From: an uncultured Clostridia bacterium
Lineage (GTDB): Bacteria > Bacillota > Clostridia > Lachnospirales > Anaerotignaceae
Direction: 5' to 3'
Length of the DNA stretch: 64,000 nt
NCBI GenBank assembly: GCA_944379995.1
Contig: CALWGF010000008.1
Span: forward strand, 1 to 64,000
The notes beneath the pieces are model-generated. The model was not told where the DNA came from. It saw only the letters and a list, made by a program, of their open reading frames with translations, and did not search any database. Shown here in pieces: positions 58,006 through 64,000 of the stretch (its first letter is position 1; the number at the start of each line of letters is the position of its first letter). Made by a program: the position numbers and the translations under genes.

Positions 58006-58843
58006 ATTTAGATATTTTTTTTAATATTAAAGTTATAAAGAAAAATACAGATGATACAAGTACCATTGTTGCTGATGCTGATGTATCTATATAGTATGAT
58101 ATAATAAGACCTAAAATTCCACAAACTAATGATGTTATTATTGTTATTATATGGTATTGTCTTGTATTTGAAGATATATTCCTTGCTCCTGCTGCTGGAA
58201 GTATAAGCATTGAATTTATTGTAAGTATACCTATCCATTTTATTGTAAGCATTACTGCAACAGCTACAAGTGCTACAAATATATTTTCTATTAAAGCTGT
58301 CTTAATATTTCTACTTGCAGCAAGTGATGTATTTATGCTTATAAGTAAAAGATGATTATATATTTTATACCATATTACTATTGTAACTATAAGAACAATA
58401 AATATTAATAATATTTCTTTAGGCGTAACAGTAAGTATATCACCTATAAGATATGATGAATATTTAGCAAAACCTCCATTTTTTGAAAGTATAACAATTC
58501 CTAATGCCATTGAAAGTGATGAAAAAACACTTATTATAGTATCTGTTGAAGCTGTATTTATTGACTTAACTTTAGTTATTACAAGACTTAAAAATATACC
58601 AAAGGCAACCATTGAAATCAATGGATTTCTCATTCCTAAAAGTATACCTATTGCTATTCCTGTAAAAGCACTATGCCCAAGAGCATCTGAGAAAAATGCC
58701 ATTTTATTATTAACAGCCATTGTACCAAGTATTGCAAAAAGAGGCGATACAACAATTATTGCAAGTAAAGCATTTTTCATAAATTCATATTGTATAAATT
58801 CAAAAGGAAGTATAGTTTCAAATATATTATATATTATTTCCAT
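58004..58843 (-). CDS. znuB: Metal ABC transporter permease (ZnuB/TroC type)
   Basis: This 279-residue permease of the ABC-3 family has about eight helices. Markers are FSDALGHSAFTGIAIGILLG and the C-terminal WIGILTINSMLILPAAGARN. It imports Zn2+ or Mn2+ with the ATPase and binding protein of the same operon. Last gene of the operon, 2 bp after znuC. Confidence 0.9.
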   Translation of the reverse strand: MEIIYNIFETILPFEFIQYEFMKNALLAIIVVSPLFAILGTMAVNNKMAFFSDALGHSAFTGIAIGILLGMRNPLISMVAFGIFLSLVITKVKSINTASTDTIISVFSSLSMALGIVILSKNGGFAKYSSYLIGDILTVTPKEILLIFIVLIVTIVIWYKIYNHLLLISINTSLAASRNIKTALIENIFVALVAVAVMLTIKWIGILTINSMLILPAAGARNISSNTRQYHIITIITSLVCGILGLIISYYIDTSASATMVLVSSVFFFITLILKKISK

Positions 58844-58845
58844 TT

Positions 58846-59592
58846 TTATTTCTCCATATCCATAAATCCAAATATTTGTTTAAATGCATCAGTTTTAAAA
58901 ACTTCTTCAACATCACCAGAAGCAACAACTGTTTTATCAATAAGAACTGCTTTATCAGCATATTTTTTTATAAGACTAAGGTCATGAGATACTAAAAGTA
59001 TTGCTATATGATAATTATCACGAAGTTTTGAAACTGTTTTATAAAAAAGGTCAAGTCCATTTATATCAACACCGGATACAGGTTCATCAAGTATAAGAAA
59101 ATCCGGAAGTGGTTCAAGAGCTGTTGCAAGAAGTACCCTTTGAAGTTCACCTCCTGAAAGTTCTCCAAGTTTTCTATCAATTACATGACTACATTCAAGA
59201 CTTTCAAGCTGTTTTATAATATTTTCACGTTCTTTTTTTCTATGCCCAAACCATACAGGTCGTTTTGATTTTGTTGCAGTCATAAAATCAATTACACTTA
59301 CAGGCGTATTTCTATCAAAAATAAGATGTTGCGGAACATATCCTATACGTGGTCGTTTTATTTCATTATTGTTATGTTCTTTATATATTATATTACCACT
59401 ATACTCTCTTTCACCAAGTATAGCTTTTATTAGAGTTGTTTTACCTGCCCCGTTTCTTCCTATAAGTGCTGTAAGTTGTCCACAATGGAAATCAAGATTT
59501 ATATTTTCTATAAGAGTATCTTGTCCACTTGTTACCTTTAAATTTTCTATATCTATACGACATAAACCACAACTATTATGAGCTTTTGTCAT
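58846..59592 (-). CDS. znuC: Metal ABC transporter ATPase (ZnuC type)
   Basis: This 248-residue ABC ATPase has Walker A GRNGAGKTT, signature LSGGELQR, Walker B FLILDEP and H-loop VSHD. Typical metal-importer features are PRIGYVPQHLIFDRNTPVS and the downstream VSGVDINGLDLFY. The start codon region overlaps the end of znuA by 4 bp. The N-terminus (AHNSCGLCRIDIENL) carries two extra cysteines that are not typical. Confidence 0.92.
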   Translation of the reverse strand: MTKAHNSCGLCRIDIENLKVTSGQDTLIENINLDFHCGQLTALIGRNGAGKTTLIKAILGEREYSGNIIYKEHNNNEIKRPRIGYVPQHLIFDRNTPVSVIDFMTATKSKRPVWFGHRKKERENIIKQLESLECSHVIDRKLGELSGGELQRVLLATALEPLPDFLILDEPVSGVDINGLDLFYKTVSKLRDNYHIAILLVSHDLSLIKKYADKAVLIDKTVVASGDVEEVFKTDAFKQIFGFMDMEK

Positions 59593-60557
59593 TGAAACGC
59601 CTCCTTTATTATATCAACATTTCTTTTCATTATATCTGTATATGTTTCATTATTTTCATTTCCATATGTTAAAGGGTCAATTACATATATTTTTGCATTT
59701 GTTTCATTTGCAACAGTTTCTGCTATTTTTAAACTAGCATCATCTGCACATAAAAGAACATTTATATTATTATTATTTACAGTATCTATTGTATTTGCTA
59801 TAAGTTCTGATGAAGGGTCTGTATTTTCGTCCATATATATTTCTGCCAATATATCAAAACCAAACCAATCGGCAAAATATGAATACCCTTCATGAAAAAC
59901 TGCTGCACTTTTTCCTTCAAAGTTTATACCAGAAGTTTCATTTATAATTTCATTTACTCCTGATTTAAAATTTTCAAAATTTTTTATATATATTTCTGAA
60001 TTAACACTGTCAACAGAGCATAAAGCATTACAAATATTTTCAGCTTGTATAATAGCATTTTCAGGAGAAAGCCATATATGAGCGTTTATATTTCCATGGT
60101 CATGTTCATCATCTTCACTATGAATATGACCAGTTTCCTCTATTTCTTCAATATTTTCATGTTCTTCATCGTGAATATGATAATGACCTTCTTCACCTTC
60201 AAGCATATGTGTACCTATTGATGTATCTATTATTTGTAATTCTGGTAAAGATTTCTCTATATTAGAAACAAAACTTTCCATATCTCCACCATTTATTATA
60301 AATAAATCAGCATTTGAAAGTTTTTTCATATCTCCTGATGTAAGTTGATAGTCATGTAAACAACCTGTTGAAGGTGTTGTCATATTAATAATATTTATAT
60401 TAGGTGAGTTCTTTGTTATTTCTTGTGCTATTGAATATATAGGATAAAATGAAGTTACTATATCAATACTATTATCAGATATATTTTTTTTATCACTTGA
60501 ACAACCAGTAAATATAACAATAGATGTAATAAAAGTTATTAATCTTAAAAATTTCAT
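59589..60557 (-). CDS. znuA: Zinc/metal-binding lipoprotein (ZnuA type)
   Basis: This 322-residue cluster A-I solute-binding protein has a lipobox ending VIFTGC (Cys about 19). The mature sequence opens with the usual VTSFYPIYSIAQEI. A His/Glu/Asp-rich loop (about 123-158, with GHYHIHDEEHE and HDHGN) and the metal ligands HIW, HEGYSYFADWFG mark the zinc-preferring ZnuA type. First gene of znuACB. A sigma-A promoter and a palindrome precede it. Confidence 0.93.
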   Translation of the reverse strand: MKFLRLITFITSIVIFTGCSSDKKNISDNSIDIVTSFYPIYSIAQEITKNSPNINIINMTTPSTGCLHDYQLTSGDMKKLSNADLFIINGGDMESFVSNIEKSLPELQIIDTSIGTHMLEGEEGHYHIHDEEHENIEEIEETGHIHSEDDEHDHGNINAHIWLSPENAIIQAENICNALCSVDSVNSEIYIKNFENFKSGVNEIINETSGINFEGKSAAVFHEGYSYFADWFGFDILAEIYMDENTDPSSELIANTIDTVNNNNINVLLCADDASLKIAETVANETNAKIYVIDPLTYGNENNETYTDIMKRNVDIIKEAFQ

Positions 60558-60581
60558 TTTATATAAATCAACCTCCTAATT

Positions 60582-60594
60582 GCAAATGATTTGC
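60582..60594 (-). promoter_or_regulatory. Palindrome in the znuACB leader, candidate metal-regulator operator
   Basis: GCAAAT-G-ATTTGC is a perfect 13-bp dyad, 12-24 bp downstream of the -10 box and just before the ribosome binding site. The position suits a repressor; a Zur/Fur or DtxR-family protein is plausible. Confidence 0.55.
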
Positions 60595-60605
60595 GTTTAG
60601 AAAAT

Positions 60606-60634
60606 ATTTTATTACTAAAATATAATTGTGTCAA
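60606..60634 (-). promoter_or_regulatory. Sigma-A promoter of znuACB
   Basis: On the minus strand TTGACA is followed by 17 bp and TAAAAT. Confidence 0.75.
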
Positions 60635-60651
60635 TTTATTTTTTTATCAAT

Positions 60652-60693
60652 AAAAAATGATGATATTCACTTTTTTGTGTATATCATCATTTT
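60652..60693 (-). terminator. Terminator of the RpiR-family gene
   Basis: The stem ATGATGATAT / ATATCATCAT (about 13 bp with flanking A/T pairs) has a 14-nt loop and a T run on the minus strand. Confidence 0.8.
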
Positions 60694-60697
60694 ACTA

Positions 60698-61558
60698 TTA
60701 GAAAAGCCCAAATTTTCCTAGATATTTATCTATTGTATTTAATTTTTCTTCATTAGAACAACCTATTCTATGGCTTATAGCAACGCAAAGTGTTTCCATA
60801 GCAAATTGTACGCCTACATAAGAATTAAAAAATACACTTGTATCTACATCAACAGTTATTAAAACAGATGCATAATGAGCGGGGAATGAACTTGGTTTAT
60901 CTGTAAAAACTATAATTTTTGCTCCTTTTTCAGAAGCCATTTCAAGTGCTGCCTTATCAAGTTCAGAATATCTCGGAAAACTAAATATTATTATACAATC
61001 GTTTTCATTAATATCACATAAAAGGTCTATTACATTAAGACTTGAACTGTTTGTTCCATAAACATCATCAACCATATGTCTTAAAATAAGAAAGAAATAA
61101 TTTCCAACTCCAGAATTTGCCCTTGAAGATATTATAAACTTACGTTTTGAATTTAGAATAATACTAGCTGCATCATCAAATGTTTTTTCAGAATTATTTT
61201 TAACTACACTATTTATATCATTTATTGCATTTTCAAAATGTTCACTTATAGGATTTGAATTTTCTCTGTCCTCCATACTTTTTATAAGTCTTTCAGAAGG
61301 TACTATTATTGTATTTGATATTCTTGAAACCTTCTCTGAATAACTCTTTCTTAAACTTTTTTGAAACTCCATAAATCCAGAAAAATTAAGTGCTCTTGTA
61401 AATCTTATTACTGAAGATTCACTTACTCCTACACGAACTGCTATATCTGTTGAAGTCATGAAACAAGCTTCCTCCATATTATCTAATATAAATGCTCCTA
61501 TCATTCTTGAGGTTTTTGTAAGCTTTGTACTTTTCATAGCTTCTTTTATCTCTCTCAT
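60698..61558 (-). CDS. RpiR/MurR family transcriptional regulator with SIS domain
   Basis: The 286-residue protein has an N-terminal RpiR helix-turn-helix (MTSTDIAVRVGVSESSVIRF, then TRALNFSGFMEFQ) and a C-terminal SIS sugar-phosphate-binding domain (about 125-270, FIISSRANSGVGNYF, DCIIIFSFPRYS). Such regulators usually respond to phosphosugars. Here the gene is divergent from ald and a Na+:alanine symporter, so it may control alanine use or link it to cell-wall sugars. ATG at 61558 has AAGGAGG 8 nt upstream; an earlier ATG at 61624 has no such site. Confidence 0.88.
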   Translation of the reverse strand: MREIKEAMKSTKLTKTSRMIGAFILDNMEEACFMTSTDIAVRVGVSESSVIRFTRALNFSGFMEFQKSLRKSYSEKVSRISNTIIVPSERLIKSMEDRENSNPISEHFENAINDINSVVKNNSEKTFDDAASIILNSKRKFIISSRANSGVGNYFFLILRHMVDDVYGTNSSSLNVIDLLCDINENDCIIIFSFPRYSELDKAALEMASEKGAKIIVFTDKPSSFPAHYASVLITVDVDTSVFFNSYVGVQFAMETLCVAISHRIGCSNEEKLNTIDKYLGKFGLF

Positions 61559-61591
61559 ATGAGAAGCCTCCTTGTTATAAATATTATATTG

Positions 61592-61620
61592 ATTTAAACA
61601 CAATTTATTATAATTTTCAA
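61592..61620 (-). promoter_or_regulatory. Possible promoter of the RpiR-family gene
   Basis: On the minus strand TTGAAA is followed by 17 bp and TTAAAT; the -10 is a weak match. Confidence 0.4.
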
Positions 61621-61746
61621 GCAAATAAAAATTTAATATATTTTTTTATAAAATTATTCGTGCCAAAAATGCAGTTTTTTTACATATGACAATAAAATCT
61701 GTGTTTTTTACAAAAATTCTATATAAAGGTGTTACATATTGTCCAA

Positions 61747-61775
61747 TTGTAATTATGATTTTTATGTGCTAATAT
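61747..61775 (+). promoter_or_regulatory. Promoter of ald with extended -10
   Basis: TTGTAA is followed by 17 bp and TAATAT, with TGC directly before the -10. It predicts a start near 61782 and therefore a 5' leader of about 230 nt before ald. A second, weaker possibility is TTGAAC-18-TATACC (61894-61923), which would shorten the leader. Confidence 0.55.
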
Positions 61776-61785
61776 AAGTACATAG

Positions 61786-61869
61786 ATGAAGAAAATTCTC
61801 CAATATAAAATAATTAAGAATTTTAATATTCAATATTGTATTATTTAAAATACAGTTTATTTTCTTCAT
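61786..61869 (+). other. Long-range stem in the ald leader
   Basis: ATGAAGAAAAT (61786-61796) is perfectly complementary to ATTTTCTTCAT (61859-61869). The enclosed AT-rich segment can form one or two smaller hairpins. Chance pairing is common in such AT-rich DNA, so this is only a candidate. Confidence 0.3.
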
Positions 61870-61878
61870 ATATTAAAA

Positions 61879-61898
61879 TTCAATCATTAATGATTGAA
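61879..61898. promoter_or_regulatory. Perfect 20-bp palindrome between rpiR-type gene and ald
   Basis: TTCAATCATTAATGATTGAA is identical to its reverse complement over all 20 bp. It lies in the ald leader (or over the -35 of the alternative promoter) and is a good candidate operator for the divergent RpiR-family protein. Confidence 0.6.
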
Positions 61899-61915
61899 CT
61901 CACATTATAGCATCA

Positions 61916-61974
61916 GATATACCTGTTTTTATCCGCTTAAACCAGGTATATCCTCCACTTAAAGTCGTAAGCGG
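61916..61974 (+). ncRNA. Candidate cis-regulatory H-type pseudoknot upstream of ald
   Basis: Stem 1 is a perfect 10-bp helix GATATACCTG (61916-61925) with CAGGTATATC (61943-61952). Its 17-nt loop contains CCGCTTA (61933-61939), which is perfectly complementary to TAAGCGG (61968-61974), giving a 7-bp second stem and an H-type pseudoknot. Loop 1 is U-rich (TTTTTAT) and loop 3 has 15 nt. The structure ends 24 nt before the AGGAGG of ald. I could not match it to a known riboswitch class from memory. Confidence 0.6.
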
Positions 61975-62012
61975 CATTACAAATAATTATTTATTTTTAG
62001 GAGGTTTTAACT

Positions 62013-63127
62013 ATGAAAATTGGATGCGTAAAAGAAATCAAAAACAATGAATTCCGTGTTGGTCTTACACCTGATAACGTAAAAAGTTATGCTAATGCAG
62101 GTCATACTGTATATATCGAAAAAGGTGCTCTGGATTAGGTTCAGGATTTACAGATGAAGAATACGCTGCTTCTGGTGCTGTTATGATTGATACAGCTAAA
62201 GAAGTTTGGGATACAGTTGAAATGATGGTTAAAGTAAAAGAGCCTCTTGAAGAAGAATATAAATTCTTCCATAAAGATTTAATTCTTTATACATATCTTC
62301 ACCTTGCTGCTGACAGACCTCTTACAGATGCTCTTCTTGATGCTGGTGTTAAGGGTGTTGCTTACGAAACACTTATTGAAAGAAATAATACTATTCCATT
62401 ACTTGCTCCTATGAGCCAGATTGCAGGACGTTTAAGTATTCAGGAAGGTGCTAAATATCTTGAAAAACCATTTGGTGGTAGCGGAATGCTTCTTTCTGGT
62501 GTTCCTGGAACTCCAAAAGCTAAAGTTGTTATACTTGGTGCTGGAAACGTTGGAACAAACGCTTGTAAAATAGCTGTTGGTATGGGAGCTGATGTTTCTA
62601 TACTTGATATTAACCTTGAAAGACTTGCTTATCTTGATGATATTTTTGGAGCAAGAATACAAACATTATATAGCACAGATGTAGCTATTGAAAAAGCAGT
62701 TTCTGAAGCTGACCTTGTTATTGGTTCAATATTAATACCAGGAAAAGCTGCTCCAAAAGTTATGAAAAAAGCATATCTTAAAAATATGAAACCGGGTAGC
62801 GTTATTGTTGACGTTGCTGTTGACCAAGGTGGTTGCTGCGAAACAACAAAAGTTACATATCATGATAATCCAACATTTATAGTTGATGGTGTTGTACATT
62901 ACTGTGTAGGAAATATGCCTGGTGCAGTTCCAAGAACTTCAACAATTGCATTAACAAATGCTACATTAAAATACGGCTTACAGATTGCTGGTAAAGGTCT
63001 TGAAACAGCTTGTAAAGATAATGATGTTATATATTCAGGAATTAATACATATGACGGAAAACTTACATGTAAAAATGTTGCAGATAGCTTTGAAATGGAT
63101 TATTCAGACATTAAAGCAATGTTCTAA
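62013..63127 (+). pseudogene. ald: Alanine dehydrogenase with internal frameshift
   Basis: Ald oxidatively deaminates L-alanine to pyruvate and ammonia with NAD+. ATG at 62013 (GGAGG 8 nt upstream) starts [20 protein letters not shown], the family N-terminus with substrate-binding Arg15. After GGT GCT at 62124-62129, two extra bases (CT, 62130-62131) shift the frame and TAG follows at once. The expected [18 protein letters not shown] continues from 62132 in the other frame to the stop at 63127, including the Rossmann loop LGAGNVGTNAC. Joined, the parts give about 370 residues, the normal Ald length. It is either a real recent mutation or a sequence error; the downstream frame could start only at an internal ATG such as 62183, losing the N-terminal catalytic residues. 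Confidence 0.88.
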
Positions 63128-63172
63128 TATTTTTTAAAACCCTTTATTAATAACATACCATAACAAAACCTA

Positions 63173-63269
63173 ACCGGATATCCACGGTATTATTAAAAAA
63201 TAATTTACCCTTCTTATTTTTTAATTGCCTAAATTAATGTATTATACTAAAATATAGTGGGTATCCGGT
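63173..63269. promoter_or_regulatory. Inverted repeat pair flanking the symporter promoter
   Basis: ACCGGATATCCAC (63173-63185) and GTGGGTATCCGGT (63257-63269) are complementary at 12 of 13 positions, the remaining pair being a G-T wobble. The arm centres are 84 bp apart, and the promoter lies between them. They are GC-rich islands in very AT-rich DNA. Paired operators with DNA looping, or a long-range RNA stem, are both possible. Confidence 0.5.
63225..63253 (+). promoter_or_regulatory. Promoter of the sodium:alanine symporter gene
   Basis: TTGCCT is followed by 17 bp and TAAAAT; the predicted start falls within the right arm of the inverted repeat. The rest of the gap 63128-63402 shows no other clear element and no strong terminator for ald. 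Confidence 0.5.
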
Positions 63270-63402
63270 ACTTTTATACCTTTTTTCCTACACAATTTCT
63301 TTATTCCACTTTAAAATTACAATATAAAAGATTTTTCAATAGGAAAAATAAATATTGATACCGATACTAACACTAAGCTTTTTATAAGATTGGAGGAAAT
63401 GT

Positions 63403-64000
63403 ATGGACGGCATAATGGATATTTTATCAACGATACAATCAATTGTTTGGGGTCCTCCCACACTTATTCTTTTAATAGGAACAGGTTTATATTTTACAAT
63501 AAGACTTGGTTTTCTTCAGATAGTTCACCTTCCTCGAGCAATAAGATATATATTTGAAAAAGAAGAAGGTGTTGAAGGTGATACTGGAGATGTTTCTGCT
63601 TTTGGTTCTCTTTGTACAACTCTTGCAGCTACAATAGGTACTGGAAGCATAGTTGGTGTTGCTACTGCTCTTCGTGCTGGTGGACCAGGTGCATTATTTT
63701 GGATGTGGGTTTCAGCATTCGTTGGTATGACAACAAAATATGCAGAAGGTGTATTAGCAGTAAAATATCGTACTATTGATGAAAATGGTCAAATTGCTGG
63801 TGGACCTATGTACTATATACAAAATGGCTTAGGTATTAAGTGGTCTTGGCTTGCAAAACTTTTTGCAATTTTCGGTATTATAACAGCTCTTTTAGGTTGT
63901 GGAACTTTTCCACAAGTTAACGCTATAACAGAATCAACAAGTTCTGCTTTCCATTTACCTGTATCACTTGTTGGTATAGTTATAACAATAGCAGTTGCTG
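63403..64000 (+). CDS. Sodium:alanine symporter (AGCS family), N-terminal part
   Basis: The frame runs off the right edge after about 199 residues. AGCS proteins import alanine or glycine with Na+ and have about 450-540 residues. Family marks are the first helix WGPPTLILLIGTGLYFTIRL, then SAFGSLCTTLAATIGTGSIV, GVATALRAGGPGALFWMWV and GGPMYYIQNGLG. ATG at 63403 has TGGAGG 7 nt upstream. Directly after ald, it would supply alanine for catabolism. Confidence 0.95.
   Translation, partial: MDGIMDILSTIQSIVWGPPTLILLIGTGLYFTIRLGFLQIVHLPRAIRYIFEKEEGVEGDTGDVSAFGSLCTTLAATIGTGSIVGVATALRAGGPGALFWMWVSAFVGMTTKYAEGVLAVKYRTIDENGQIAGGPMYYIQNGLGIKWSWLAKLFAIFGIITALLGCGTFPQVNAITESTSSAFHLPVSLVGIVITIAVA

Noticed and set aside
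62130..62138. TAG in ald as a recoded (pyrrolysine) codon or programmed frameshift
   Set aside because: The frame is wrong on the 3' side of the TAG, so recoding would not restore the protein; there is no slippery heptamer at the site, and the pseudoknot is upstream of it.

Overview
This window is a 64 kb piece of the chromosome of a low-GC (very AT-rich) Gram-positive anaerobe of the class Clostridia, most likely Lachnospirales. The evidence is: strong AGGAGG ribosome binding sites and TTG/GTG starts; housekeeping clusters in firmicute order (rplU-prp-rpmA-obgE; ftsK ... rimO-pgsA-cinA-recA-recX); a ribosomal protein L27 with the firmicute N-terminal extension plus its protease Prp; LonB, a protease known from endospore formers; a two-cluster 4Fe-4S ferredoxin; and formate-THF ligase with FolD. 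I see no rRNA, tRNA, insertion sequence, prophage or CRISPR array. This is mostly core chromosome with small accessory cassettes.

Layout. 1-9.9 kb: end of an unknown + strand gene, a DAACS symporter, glnS, an MBOAT/SGNH polymer O-acylation pair, an orphan propeller plus coiled-coil protein, htpG under a perfect CIRCE element, and a small conserved hypothetical. 9.9-20.7 kb: a MATE exporter driven by a textbook MerR-type promoter with its divergent MerR regulator, engB-lon, metA, then plsC-queH-M24 peptidase and lonB. 20.7-25.5 kb: a polyamine uptake operon (XRE-cupin regulator, potA, B, C, D) in which PotA carries an unusual C-terminal insertion. 25.7-32.8 kb: a DUF1275 membrane protein, an RND pump with lipoprotein adaptor and divergent TetR, and a FUSC-like membrane protein. 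32.8-47 kb, all on the minus strand: obgE, rpmA, prp, rplU with a leader, a 947-residue TPR protein, recX, recA with a LexA box, a DMT transporter, cinA, pgsA, rimO, folD, and fhs behind a ZTP riboswitch. 47-56.3 kb: two small membrane proteins, ftsK/spoIIIE, purK, a beta-hydroxyacid dehydrogenase, PAP2, a B12-type radical SAM protein, nth and ferredoxin. 56.4-60.7 kb: an SLH/DUF4430 surface protein with a DtxR-family regulator, convergent with a znuACB metal uptake operon. 60.7-64 kb: an RpiR regulator divergent from alanine dehydrogenase (frameshifted here), then the start of a sodium:alanine symporter.

How parts work together. One-carbon metabolism (fhs, folD) sits under ZTP control. Polyamine import is preceded by a regulator that probably controls its own promoter. 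The alanine block (regulator, ald, agcS) has the most unexplained regulatory DNA in the window. A roughly 230-nt ald leader contains a perfect 20-bp palindrome and a strong candidate H-type pseudoknot (10-bp plus 7-bp perfect stems). A 13-bp inverted repeat brackets the agcS promoter. I could not match the ald leader structure to a riboswitch class from memory, and it is the best candidate here for something undescribed. Other unusual items are the duplicated domain inserted in PotA, the large TPR protein between recX and rplU, and the propeller/coiled-coil protein downstream of htpG.
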